Below, piece after piece: positions 16,614 to 24,422 of a stretch of DNA of 34,653 nt. Below the pieces are notes generated by a model, which was given only the letters and a program-made list of their open reading frames with translations, ran no database searches and was not told the origin of the DNA. The position numbers were made by a program, and so were the translations under genes. The stretch is from Woeseiaceae bacterium (GTDB taxonomy: Bacteria > Pseudomonadota > Gammaproteobacteria > Steroidobacterales > Woeseiaceae), in assembly GCA_013042375.1 (NCBI GenBank), contig JABDQH010000049.1, forward strand, positions 1 through 34,653, written 5' to 3'. Positions within the stretch are counted from its first letter, which is position 1; every line of letters begins with the position of its first letter.

Positions 16614-17201
16614 CTAGGCGAAGTCGTTGATCAGGGACTTGCGAATGTTATCGGGCACCGGCGCGACTTCGACGCGGTAGTTGTCGTGATCGATGCCTGC
16701 GACGAGCGATGCACCGTTGACGAGGGCCGCAACCTGCTCCGGCGGGAACTCGAAGCGCAGGAAGTGCACGGCCGAGGTTTTCTCCTCGGTGTCGCGCTCG
16801 AGGTCCTCGTCGGCGACCGGGTAGACGCGGTCGAAGTCGGCGACCTGGACGTAGACGCGGTCTTCGATGCCGACGAGCTGCGCGAGCATGGCCTTGCGCT
16901 CCTCGATGTCCGGGAATTCGACCATGAACGTCGCCTTCCAGTTCGAGCCATCGGGAATCAGCGGGTTGTAGGCATCCAGTTCCTCGTTGATGCCATCGGC
17001 CTCGAAGATCTTCTCGATGCGCAGCATCTCCTGCACCTGGTACTGCATCGTCAGCCGATCCTCGAAGTACAGCGCGGCATTCGTGCCGAGATCGAGACGG
17101 CGATTCTTCTTGTGCGCCAGTACCTTGTCACGAAATGCAGGGCGCATTTCGGCGTATTTTTCGAGACTGTACAGGTCGTCGCGGGATAGTTTTTCCATCA
17201 T
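16614..17201 (-). CDS. DUF3501 family protein
   Basis: The 195-residue protein matches DUF3501 as I recall the family: MEKLSRDDLYSLEKYAEMR at the N-terminus, LGTNAALYFEDRLTMQYQVQEMLR in the middle (split here as LGTNAALYFEDR and LTMQYQVQEMLR), and a C-terminal FEFPPEQVAAL region. There is no signal peptide, membrane segment or cysteine cluster. Its function is not known. It is the last gene of a three-gene run after a rubrerythrin and a GlpC-like Fe-S protein, a combination found together in many proteobacteria, so it probably acts in the same redox pathway. Its first ATG overlaps the TGA of the Fe-S gene (ATGA); a second ATG follows immediately. Palindrome B lies just past its stop. Confidence 0.85.
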   Translation of the reverse strand: MMEKLSRDDLYSLEKYAEMRPAFRDKVLAHKKNRRLDLGTNAALYFEDRLTMQYQVQEMLRIEKIFEADGINEELDAYNPLIPDGSNWKATFMVEFPDIEERKAMLAQLVGIEDRVYVQVADFDRVYPVADEDLERDTEEKTSAVHFLRFEFPPEQVAALVNGASLVAGIDHDNYRVEVAPVPDNIRKSLINDFA

Positions 17202-18535
17202 ATTCCGTATGCTTTTCTCAAAAGGCCCATGGGGTTATTGGCTTCGTGGTCGTCCACGTCCTGGACGATCTGCTCGGCCGCCATCGGGCAATCGCTCGTG
17301 AAGTGATCGGCGTCCGCCTTCTTGAGCCTGTTGACCACCGGCCGCGCGATCTTCTTCGAGATGTCGTGGAACTCCTGCTTGACCGCGTAGGTGCCGTCAT
17401 GACCGGAACAGCGCTCGATCGCCTCGACCGTCGTATCCGGGACCAGCTGCAACGCATCGCGCGTCTTGAGCCCGATGTTCTGTACGCGCAGATGACACGG
17501 CACCTGGTAGGTGACCTTGCCGAGGGGCGCCTTGAAATCGGTCTTCAGGAGTCCTTCTTTGTGCCTGAGCATCAGGTACTCGAACGGATCGAACATCGCG
17601 TCGCGCACCTTGATGACGTCCGCGTCGTCGGGGAACATCAGCGGCAGCTCCTGTTTGAACATCAGCGTGCACGACGGAATCGGCGTCACGATGTCCCAAC
17701 CCTCGTCGACGAGTTTGACCAGCGCCGGGATGTTGGTCTCTTTGGCTTTGCCGACGGACTCGAGGTCTCCGAGTTCGAGCTTGGGCATGCCGCAGCAGAC
17801 CTCTTTCGACGCCAAGGTCACGGCGATGCCGTTGTGCTCGAAGACGGCGACAATGTCTTCATTGACGTCCGGGTGATTGCGATTGCAGTAGCAGGTCGTG
17901 AACAGAGCGACCTTGCCCTTGGTGGCCTCGGTCGCTGTGGCGGACGCGCCCGTGTTGCCGTCGAGACGCGACAGGCGCTTGCGTGCCGTGCGCGAGTGGT
18001 ACTCGGGTACCGGCGCGTTCTCATGTACCCCGAGCACCGATTTGAGCAGCTTGCGCCCAGTCTTGCTGCGATTGACGGCATTGACCGCGTTGACGACGAC
18101 CGGAATGCCGGCGAGCTTCCCCACCCTGTCGGTCGCGCTCAGGATCTTGTCACGCGTCGACGCGCCCTCCTTGCGAAAGCGCGCCGCCTTGGCGCGCAGC
18201 ATCAGATGCGGGAAGTCGACATTCCACTCGTGCGGCGGCACGTACGGGCATTTAGTCATGTAGCACATGTCACACAGGTAACAGTGATCGACGACCTGCC
18301 AGTAGTCTTTCTTCGCGACGCCGTCCATCTCCATCGTGTCGGACTCGTCGATGAGATCGAACAGCGTCGGGAACGCGTGGCACAGATTGAAGCAGCGGCG
18401 GCAGCCATGACAGATGTCATAGACGCGTTCGAGTTCGCCGAACAGCGCGTTATCGTCGTAAAACTGCTCCGAGCGCCAGTCGAGCGGATGGCGCGTCGGC
18501 GCCTCGAGGCTACCCTCGCGTCTTGAATCGGTCAT
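17198..18535 (-). CDS. GlpC/heterodisulfide-reductase-like Fe-S oxidoreductase
   Basis: The 445-residue protein has two N-terminal 4Fe-4S motifs: C42, C45, C48, C52 in CHGCRRCFNLC and C85, C88, C91, C96 in CYLCDMCYMTKC. Two cysteine-rich CCG-type domains follow, with VCCGMPKLELGD, SCTLMF, VPCHLR and CSGHDG. This layout resembles GlpC and HdrD-type subunits, which carry electrons rather than bind substrate. No flavin domain or membrane helix is present. With a rubrerythrin upstream (42-base gap holding a hairpin) and DUF3501 downstream (overlap), it is likely the electron donor to the rubrerythrin; this is inference. It is not glpC itself, because no glpA/glpB is nearby. Confidence 0.88.
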   Translation of the reverse strand: MTDSRREGSLEAPTRHPLDWRSEQFYDDNALFGELERVYDICHGCRRCFNLCHAFPTLFDLIDESDTMEMDGVAKKDYWQVVDHCYLCDMCYMTKCPYVPPHEWNVDFPHLMLRAKAARFRKEGASTRDKILSATDRVGKLAGIPVVVNAVNAVNRSKTGRKLLKSVLGVHENAPVPEYHSRTARKRLSRLDGNTGASATATEATKGKVALFTTCYCNRNHPDVNEDIVAVFEHNGIAVTLASKEVCCGMPKLELGDLESVGKAKETNIPALVKLVDEGWDIVTPIPSCTLMFKQELPLMFPDDADVIKVRDAMFDPFEYLMLRHKEGLLKTDFKAPLGKVTYQVPCHLRVQNIGLKTRDALQLVPDTTVEAIERCSGHDGTYAVKQEFHDISKKIARPVVNRLKKADADHFTSDCPMAAEQIVQDVDDHEANNPMGLLRKAYGI

Positions 18536-18546
18536 GATCGAGGAAA

Positions 18547-18564
18547 CCGGGCCTTGCGGCCCGG
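18547..18564 (-). terminator. Intercistronic hairpin after rubrerythrin
   Basis: Arms CCGGGCC (18547-18553) and GGCCCGG (18558-18564) with a four-base loop, followed on the minus strand by TTTCC. It sits between the rubrerythrin stop and the Fe-S gene start. It may be a leaky terminator or processing/stability site that gives more rubrerythrin than Fe-S protein. Confidence 0.5.
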
Positions 18565-18577
18565 CTCTCCGGAAAAA

Positions 18578-18997
18578 CTAGTCGTCGAGTGTATCGAGCG
18601 CTTTCTGGAAGCGATTCGCATGCGAACGCTCGGCCTTGGCGAGCGTCTCGAACCAGTCGGCGATCTCGTCGAAGTCCTCGTCACGCGCCGTCTTGGCCAT
18701 GCCCGGGTACATGTCGGTGTACTCGTGCGTCTCGCCGGCGATGGCGGCTGCCAGGTTCTTGGCGGTGCTGCCAATGGGCAGGCCCGTAGCCGGATCGCCC
18801 GTCTCCTCGAGGTATTCGAGGTGGCCGTGCGCGTGGCCCGTTTCACCTTCGGCGGTCGAACGGAATACCGCGGCAACGTCGTTGTAGCCCTCTACGTCGG
18901 CCTTGGCCGCAAAGTACAGGTAACGGCGGTTCGCCTGCGATTCACCGGCAAATGCTTCTTTAAGGTTGCCTTCGGTCTTGCTGCCTTTCAGTGACAT
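18578..18997 (-). CDS. Rubrerythrin, ferritin-like domain only
   Basis: The 139-residue four-helix diiron protein has the expected ligands: E19, E52 and H55 (ETGH), E89, E92, E123 and H126 (ERSH). The C-terminal rubredoxin domain of classical rubrerythrins is absent, so an external electron donor is needed. Rubrerythrins reduce hydrogen peroxide. The Fe-S protein encoded next is the obvious candidate donor (inference). A good ribosome site, GAGAGGAA, precedes the ATG. A sigma-70 promoter (19070-19098) and a dyad (19046-19060) lie upstream. Confidence 0.93.
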   Translation of the reverse strand: MSLKGSKTEGNLKEAFAGESQANRRYLYFAAKADVEGYNDVAAVFRSTAEGETGHAHGHLEYLEETGDPATGLPIGSTAKNLAAAIAGETHEYTDMYPGMAKTARDEDFDEIADWFETLAKAERSHANRFQKALDTLDD

Positions 18998-19045
18998 TTG
19001 GTGTTCCTCTCAAGGTAGGGGATAGGGTCGGCACAATGTAGAACA

Positions 19046-19060
19046 CTAGACCGAGTCTAG
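19046..19060. promoter_or_regulatory. Operator-like dyad CTAGAC-N3-GTCTAG
   Basis: Perfect six-base inverted half-sites flank CGA. The dyad lies about 10 bases downstream of the -10 of the rubrerythrin promoter, overlapping the predicted first transcribed bases, a position suited to a repressor. I do not recognise the regulator. Confidence 0.5.
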
Positions 19061-19069
19061 CAAGCGGTT

Positions 19070-19098
19070 ACAGTAGGCCCGGACCTCGTGACTGTCAA
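19070..19098 (-). promoter_or_regulatory. Sigma-70 promoter for the rubrerythrin operon
   Basis: On the minus strand a consensus TTGACA (19093-19098), 17 bases, then TACTGT (19070-19075). The predicted start is near 19063, giving a leader of about 65 bases that contains the dyad. Confidence 0.6.
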
Positions 19099-19131
19099 TT
19101 GTGGCCAGTACGGAGAAAACGCCCCGCGACG

Positions 19132-19160
19132 TTGATTGTTCGGCTCCGCGACGGTAGTTT
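19132..19160 (+). promoter_or_regulatory. Candidate sigma-70 promoter for xseB
   Basis: TTGATT (19132-19137), 17 bases, TAGTTT (19155-19160). The predicted start near 19167 leaves about 20 bases before the xseB GTG, just enough for the GGAG site at 19178-19181. It is back to back with the rubrerythrin promoter. Confidence 0.45.
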
Positions 19161-19188
19161 AGCCCGCGCCGCAACACGGAGCCGATAC

Positions 19189-19425
19189 GTGAGCTCGAAC
19201 AAGAAGTTCAACCTGGAAAAGTCGCTGGCCGAACTCGAAGCGCTCGTCGACGAGCTCGAATCCGGTGATCTGCCGCTCGAGAAAGCAATGAAGAAATTCG
19301 AGGACGGCATCAAGCTGACGCGCGGCTGCCAGAGCGCGCTCAAGGAAGCCGAGCAAAAAGTCGAGGTCCTGTTACAGAGTGCCGGCGGCGAGGAACTCGA
19401 GGATTTCGAGCCCGACGAAGATTAG
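19189..19425 (+). CDS. xseB: Exodeoxyribonuclease VII small subunit (GTG start)
   Basis: The 78-residue protein matches XseB: FNLEKSLAELEALVDELESG, shown here as FNLEKSLAEL and EALVDELESG, then DLPLEKAMKKFEDGI and an acidic tail. Exonuclease VII degrades single-stranded DNA with the large subunit XseA. The GTG at 19189 has GGAG seven bases upstream; an open frame further upstream from 19099 lacks a ribosome site and crosses the promoter. In many gammaproteobacteria xseB starts an operon with ispA and dxs; here it stands alone and the next gene is convergent. Confidence 0.93.
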   Translation: MSSNKKFNLEKSLAELEALVDELESGDLPLEKAMKKFEDGIKLTRGCQSALKEAEQKVEVLLQSAGGEELEDFEPDED

Positions 19426-19441
19426 GCCGGTGAGCCAGATC

Positions 19442-19462
19442 GCCGGCCCTGGCGAGGGCGGC
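19442..19462. terminator. Possible hairpin between convergent xseB and DUF885 gene
   Basis: GCCCT (19446-19450) and AGGGC (19455-19459) pair around GGCG, extended by three more pairs past a one-base bulge. No T-run follows on either strand, so a terminator role is only possible. Confidence 0.3.
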
Positions 19463-19473
19463 GCAGGCAATCC

Positions 19474-21210
19474 TCACTGCTGCGATTCGCTTTCGATCCA
19501 GGACTCCACGTGTTCCCGCAGGTAGGTTAGCGGTATCGTGCCGTGCTCGAGCACGCGATCGTGAAACGCCCTGATATCGAAGTCGTCGCCGAGCGCGGCC
19601 TCGGCTTCGCGTCGCAGCGCGACGATCTCCAGTGCACCTGAATCGTAGGCGGTCAGCTGGCCCGGAAGTATCGCGATTCGATCCACCATGGCGTCGGCCT
19701 GTTCGGCCGGGAATCGCCCCGCCTCCATCATGAACGACACGGCCTGCTCGCGCGTCCAGCCGAACAGGTGAATCCCGGGATCCACGACCATGCCGCGTGC
19801 CGGCCAGGCGCGCCGCAGGATCGGGCCGCTCCGGGTGGTATACAACCCCATTTCTTCGGCCAGCGCCTCGGCGTATCGCCCCCAGCCTTCGCCGGGCCCC
19901 GAAAACCAGAGCAGCTCGCTGACGCGGTGCATCTCGCCCTGCCCGCGGGCTGCGGCAACCTGCAGGTGGTGGCCCGGCCATACTTCGTGGAAGGCGACGG
20001 CCTCGGCATTGCCGCGTGACTGCTCTTCGGCCTTGTACAGAGGAATCCGGTACTGTCCCGGCCGCTCATCGGTGCCCGACTCGTAGCGCGCCGACCGGCC
20101 CGTGCCTTCCTCGTGCTCCGGGAACGGGACGACGGCAGCCGGCTGCGACGGCATGCGACCGACCCATTTCGGCATCTGGGCCTCGGCGCGCTCGACGGTC
20201 TTTCTCGCGAACGCCAGCAACTCCTCTGCATCGGCGAAGCGGTCCTGGGGATCCGCTTTTGCCGCCTCCAGGATCGACGCGAAATCGTCGAGGCCATAGG
20301 CCGTCTTGCCGATTTCGACGACATCGGCCTTGTTCGCGGCGACAACCTGTGTGCCGAGCTCGTACACGGCTTTGCCGGACCGGTCGAGCGTCGTGTAGCT
20401 CTGCAGCATGGCCTCGTAACAAGCCGCGCCATCCGGATTGGACGTGACTGACAACTGAGAGCGCGCGGCCGACAGGTAATCGTCCGCAAGATAGTCGCGA
20501 TGACGGCGCAGCGCCGGATAGATCTCGTCATCGATCAGCGCCGCGATGCGCGCCGCAAACGCCTCATCCCCGGCCCGGCTCGCCATCGAAAAGTACGGCG
20601 AATCCCGGGTCGCAAGCGCCAGCGCGCCGTCGAGCTGCGCAACGACCCGCCTGACGACCGACTGCGGCGCCGAGTAACCATTAGCGATTCCCGCTTCGAG
20701 GTTCGCAGTCGCCTGGTCGATATACGCCGCGTAGCGGGACCAGCGAGCAAGCGCCTGCTGGCGAAGATCGGCAGTGTCGACGGGCTGCAGGCCGGCAACC
20801 TGGGAGTATGCCAGGTGCCACCCACCCATCTGGTTGACGTCCCAAAGGTCCCGCCGGCAGACACGCAGCTCGACAGCCGAGCGCAACTGCTGGTCGAGAA
20901 GAACATAGGTGACCCACTCGGGCCGGCCAGCCAGGGCCGTTACGTCGACGGCCTCGATGTCGGCCAGCAGACCATCCTCCATGTGCCACGCATCTGCCAG
21001 AGCGGCCGGCGAATTGTCGTGCAGACCGTCGTGCCGCTCGGGCTCGATACCGGCGAAGTACGCCGACTCCGGCGACGTCGAGAGCTGCCACGCGTAGTAG
21101 CGGTCAGCGACGTCGTTGACGATCTCGGCGGACGTCTTGTCTGGCTGCTCGGTCGCGTCGCAGGCGGCAAGGCCCAGCGACAATGCAGCAAGCAAGAGCT
21201 TGCGCATCAT
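19474..21210 (-). CDS. DUF885 family predicted metallopeptidase, lipoprotein
   Basis: The 578-residue protein starts with a lipoprotein signal whose lipobox ends LAAC17. The C-terminal half has the zinc-type motif HExxxGH as HEVWPGHH (408-415), and EGWGRYAE (441-448) probably provides the third ligand. These are hallmarks of the DUF885 family, related to M3/M32-like metallopeptidases. Substrate is unknown. It overlaps the upstream M20 gene by four bases (ATGA). Both products are exported, so they may act together in periplasmic peptide or amide breakdown (inference). A second ATG one codon in is equally possible. Confidence 0.88.
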   Translation of the reverse strand: MMRKLLLAALSLGLAACDATEQPDKTSAEIVNDVADRYYAWQLSTSPESAYFAGIEPERHDGLHDNSPAALADAWHMEDGLLADIEAVDVTALAGRPEWVTYVLLDQQLRSAVELRVCRRDLWDVNQMGGWHLAYSQVAGLQPVDTADLRQQALARWSRYAAYIDQATANLEAGIANGYSAPQSVVRRVVAQLDGALALATRDSPYFSMASRAGDEAFAARIAALIDDEIYPALRRHRDYLADDYLSAARSQLSVTSNPDGAACYEAMLQSYTTLDRSGKAVYELGTQVVAANKADVVEIGKTAYGLDDFASILEAAKADPQDRFADAEELLAFARKTVERAEAQMPKWVGRMPSQPAAVVPFPEHEEGTGRSARYESGTDERPGQYRIPLYKAEEQSRGNAEAVAFHEVWPGHHLQVAAARGQGEMHRVSELLWFSGPGEGWGRYAEALAEEMGLYTTRSGPILRRAWPARGMVVDPGIHLFGWTREQAVSFMMEAGRFPAEQADAMVDRIAILPGQLTAYDSGALEIVALRREAEAALGDDFDIRAFHDRVLEHGTIPLTYLREHVESWIESESQQ

Positions 21211-22544
21211 TCGGGTCTCATGAGCGCCAGCAGAGCGACCACCGTGGATTCGACACCGGCCGTGACCGAGGGCCCGGGGGCGATCTTGAACAACGGCGAG
21301 TGATGGCTAGGCACGGGTTCCCCGCCAGCCGCCTGACGATCAAAATCCGCCTGCGGCGTTCCGCCTATCTGCCAGTACACCGAGCGGATGTCGGGATCGA
21401 CCGTAAAGAACGGAAAGTCCTCGGCCCCCATGCCCTTGGTCGGGTTGTATACGACACGACCCTGGCCCAGCGCCCCGTTCCAGGCGTCGCGTAACTGGCG
21501 CGCCAGCGCCGCGTCGTTGACCGTCGGCGGCACGCTCTCGTTCGAGACGATGACCTCGGGCAACTTGTCCTCGGGCAATCCGGCAACGCGTCCCATGTTC
21601 TTTGCGATGCGCTCGATGCCGTCGAGCAGCACCCTGCGCGTCTCCTCGTCGGTATTGCGCACGGTCAGCTGCAGGTGCGCCCGGTCCGAGATGATGTTGT
21701 GCTTGGTCCCGGAATGAAACGAACCGACCGTCACTACTCCGGGCGAACGCGGCGGCAACTCGCGCGCCACGAGCGTCTGCAAGGCCAGTACGATCTGGCT
21801 GCCGAGCACGATGGGATCCCGGCCGGCATGCGGCGACGCGCCGTGGGCCCCGACGCCGTGAATGACGATGTCGACGGTGTCGGCGCCGGCGAACGGGCTG
21901 CCGTCCGTAATATTGATGGTACCCGCAACGTCGAACGAGTTGACGTGGAAGGCGAGCGCGTAATCGGGTTTGCCGAAACGCCCCCAGATGTCGTCGTCGC
22001 GCATGGCACGGGCACCGAGAACGCGTTCTTCCGCGGGCTGTACGATCAGCATCAGCGTGCCCGCCCACTGGTCCCTGTTGGTCGCCATGTAACGTGCTGT
22101 GCCGACCAGGCTCGTGATGTGCACGTCGTGGCCGCAGGCGTGCATCGTAAATACTTCGTTGCCCGTGATCGGATCGATCTGTTTCGCGCGCGATGCATTC
22201 TCGAGGCCGGATTTCTCCTCCACGGGCAGGCCGTCCATATCGGCACGCATCATGACCAGCGGCCCCTCGCCGTTGTCGAGCATCGCGACGACGCCGGTCC
22301 CGCCGACGCCTTCGGTGACATCGAATCCCGCCAGGCTCAGCTCCAGCGCCATGCGCCGCGCGGTCTCGTTTTCGACGGTCGACAGTTCAGGGTTGCGATG
22401 GAAATGATCGAACAGGCCTGCGAGGTGTTGCTCGTAGTCCGCCACAACGGCTGCGCCGAGATCCTCCGTCACGGGTTCGCCGACATCGGCGAGGGCCGGA
22501 GCGGCAATGAGCAATACGCAAAAGATGAAAAGACGTTTCAACAT
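21207..22544 (-). CDS. Secreted M20-family amidohydrolase
   Basis: The 445-residue protein has a Sec signal (cleavage after APALA, residue 19) and an M20D-type dinuclear metal site: C137 and H139 in HACGHDVH, E172-E173 in QPAEE, H200 in LAFHVN and a late histidine in SHHSP. It is related to aminoacylases, hippurate hydrolases and IAA-amino acid hydrolases, which cleave N-acyl amino acids. The insert FAGADTVDIVIHG to GAHGASPHAGRDP is the dimerisation domain. The exact substrate cannot be told. It is the first gene of a pair with the DUF885 lipoprotein and is 72 bases from the kinase gene, with a hairpin between. Confidence 0.9.
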   Translation of the reverse strand: MLKRLFIFCVLLIAAPALADVGEPVTEDLGAAVVADYEQHLAGLFDHFHRNPELSTVENETARRMALELSLAGFDVTEGVGGTGVVAMLDNGEGPLVMMRADMDGLPVEEKSGLENASRAKQIDPITGNEVFTMHACGHDVHITSLVGTARYMATNRDQWAGTLMLIVQPAEERVLGARAMRDDDIWGRFGKPDYALAFHVNSFDVAGTINITDGSPFAGADTVDIVIHGVGAHGASPHAGRDPIVLGSQIVLALQTLVARELPPRSPGVVTVGSFHSGTKHNIISDRAHLQLTVRNTDEETRRVLLDGIERIAKNMGRVAGLPEDKLPEVIVSNESVPPTVNDAALARQLRDAWNGALGQGRVVYNPTKGMGAEDFPFFTVDPDIRSVYWQIGGTPQADFDRQAAGGEPVPSHHSPLFKIAPGPSVTAGVESTVVALLALMRPE

Positions 22545-22592
22545 GGGATTCCCCGGGTACCGAACTTGCCCGAGTGTACCCGGAAATGCCTT

Positions 22593-22608
22593 CGGGCCTG
22601 AAGGCCCG
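22593..22608 (-). terminator. Possible terminator after the kinase gene
   Basis: CGGGCCT (22593-22599) and AGGCCCG (22602-22608) form a tight hairpin in the 72-base gap between the kinase stop and the M20 start. The downstream T content is low, so termination may be partial. Confidence 0.4.
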
Positions 22609-22616
22609 AGCCAGGA

Positions 22617-23921
22617 TCAGGTATTCGCGGCGCCGCGCCCCTGCAGGCGCGTGATCAGGGCCCGCAGGAATACCTTGTTGAAGCGCAGCTGGCAGGCCGA
22701 AGAGACCTGCTCCATGAGCGTGGAACTTACCCGCAGGATCGTAACCTGGCCCTCGCCACAAATGGACGCCTGGCGCTTCGCACCTTGCACGTAGCTCGTT
22801 TCGCCGAAACAGTCGCCGCTGGCCAACCTGCCGATAGTATTGCCATTGGCCTGCACCTCGACTTTGCCGGACACGATGATGTAGAAGCGGTCGTCGACCT
22901 CGCCTTCGCGGACGATGTCTTCGCCGTCCTGGTACTCGTGCCAGTCGGACGCACGCAGTACCTCCCAGATCTCGGCGTGTGAGAACTCGTGGAAAAAATG
23001 CAGCGAGCGCAGCAGGTCGAAATGTTCCTGGTTGTCGAGGCTGTCGTACTTCTGCCTCAGGTCCTTGTAGACACGCGTGAGTTCCGCGGCCATCACGTTA
23101 CCGGTGGACAGGCGCTTGTCCGGGTCTTTCTGCATGGTGCTCATGACGACCCGCTCGAGTTCCTCGGACAGGTCGTCGCGATAGGTGTGAATCGGCGGCG
23201 GTGTGGCGTATACGATCTGGTGCAGCAATTTCGACAGGTTGTCGGCGCGGAACGGACGGAAGCCCGTCAGCATCTCGTACATGACGGCGCCCAGTGAGTA
23301 GAGGTCGGAACGCGAGGTCAGCTCTTCCGACTGCACCTGTTCGGGCGACATGTAGCTCGGCGAGCCGGCAATGCCCTCGATGCGAGACACATCCGAGTCC
23401 CTGACGATGGCGATGCCGAAGTCGATGATGCGCACGTCGTTGTCGATCGTCAGCATGACGTTCGACGGCTTGATGTCGCGGTGGATAACGCCACGGCCGT
23501 GCGCATAGTGCAATGCCTTCGCGCACTTGTAGATGATCTCGACGACATCGTCGACGCGCAGCAGGTTGTCCGGGCGACAATACGCGGCGAGCGTGCGCGC
23601 CCCCTGGATGTGCTCGATGACGACGTAGTAGCTGCCGTCTTCCTCGCCGGCGTCGAAGATCGGCATGATGTTGGGATGCTGCAGCATCCCGACCATGTGA
23701 GCTTCGTTAAAGAACATCTTGCGCGACACATTGGCGCGCTCGGCGTCGACATCTTCTTCGAGGTTATAGACCTTGATGGCGACGTCGCGCCGGTAATAAG
23801 GATCGTGAGAAAGATAAACGGTGCCAGTGCTGCCCTTGCCGATCTTGTTGATGATGACGTACTTGCCGATCTTCTCGGGTACGTCACCCGACCGGTTGAT
23901 TTCCGTAGCACTGATGGACAT
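22617..23921 (-). CDS. Ser/Thr protein kinase fused to a cyclic-nucleotide-binding domain
   Basis: The 434-residue cytosolic protein has a complete Hanks-type kinase domain (about 20-285): GKGSTGTVYL, K50 in VAIK, HRDIKPSN with D149, DFG (167-169), SPEQ in the APE position. A cNMP-binding (Crp/PKG-like) domain follows (about 305-425) with a phosphate-binding cassette CFGETSYVQGAKRQAS including R383. There is no membrane segment or DNA-binding helix. The order is like a bacterial parallel of cyclic-nucleotide-gated kinases with the sensor at the C-terminus. It lies 12 bases after pgpA at the end of the glyA-to-pgpA operon. Its substrate and whether it senses cAMP or cGMP are not known. Confidence 0.93.
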   Translation of the reverse strand: MSISATEINRSGDVPEKIGKYVIINKIGKGSTGTVYLSHDPYYRRDVAIKVYNLEEDVDAERANVSRKMFFNEAHMVGMLQHPNIMPIFDAGEEDGSYYVVIEHIQGARTLAAYCRPDNLLRVDDVVEIIYKCAKALHYAHGRGVIHRDIKPSNVMLTIDNDVRIIDFGIAIVRDSDVSRIEGIAGSPSYMSPEQVQSEELTSRSDLYSLGAVMYEMLTGFRPFRADNLSKLLHQIVYATPPPIHTYRDDLSEELERVVMSTMQKDPDKRLSTGNVMAAELTRVYKDLRQKYDSLDNQEHFDLLRSLHFFHEFSHAEIWEVLRASDWHEYQDGEDIVREGEVDDRFYIIVSGKVEVQANGNTIGRLASGDCFGETSYVQGAKRQASICGEGQVTILRVSSTLMEQVSSACQLRFNKVFLRALITRLQGRGAANT

Positions 23922-23933
23922 GTCGTCTCACTG

Positions 23934-24422
23934 TCAGGTCATGAGCCACCCGTATAAAGCCAGTATTAGCGCGGCATACAGGGCGGCCCCGAGGTCGTCC
24001 AGCATAATTCCGAGACCTCCGTGTATTCTGTGATCCAGGTCCCGAATCGGCCAGGGTTTGGCGATATCGGCGACCCGAAAAAGGACGAAAGCGGCGGCGA
24101 AGCCGAACGCCGTGACGGGCGCCGCAAACAAGGTAATGTACATGCCGGCAATCTCGTCCCAGACGATACCGCCGTGATCGTGCACGCCGATGCGCCGGGC
24201 ACTCTCGCCGCACAACCAGATGCCGGCCCCGACGAGCCCGGCCGCGATCGCCAATTGAACATAAGGACCGAGATCCAGCGTCAGCCAGAACAGCACGAGA
24301 CCCGGGATCGAGCCGAACGTACCCGGTGCCACGGGCGCCAGCCCGCTGCCGAACCCGAAGGCGAGAAAATTGACGGGATCGGTGAGTACCGCGCGCACCA
24401 GGTTGTCAGGTTCGCGACTCAC
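23934..24422 (-). CDS. pgpA: Phosphatidylglycerophosphatase A (GTG start)
   Basis: The 162-residue membrane enzyme removes phosphate from phosphatidylglycerophosphate. Family motifs are GSGLAPVAPGTFGS, GGIVWDEIAGM, DIAKPWPI and GIMLDDLGAALYA. I start at GTG 24422 (VSREPDNLV), which overlaps the thiL stop as GTGA; the longer frame from an ATG at 24629 would be an Arg-rich shadow of thiL. Coupling to thiL and nusB is the usual gammaproteobacterial order. Confidence 0.94.
   Translation of the reverse strand: MSREPDNLVRAVLTDPVNFLAFGFGSGLAPVAPGTFGSIPGLVLFWLTLDLGPYVQLAIAAGLVGAGIWLCGESARRIGVHDHGGIVWDEIAGMYITLFAAPVTAFGFAAAFVLFRVADIAKPWPIRDLDHRIHGGLGIMLDDLGAALYAALILALYGWLMT

Noticed and set aside
17135-18526. 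Long plus-strand open frame opposite the Fe-S protein gene (463 codons)
   Set aside because: Antisense shadow of a gene with clear Fe-S motifs; its product is Arg/Val/His-rich and matches no family.
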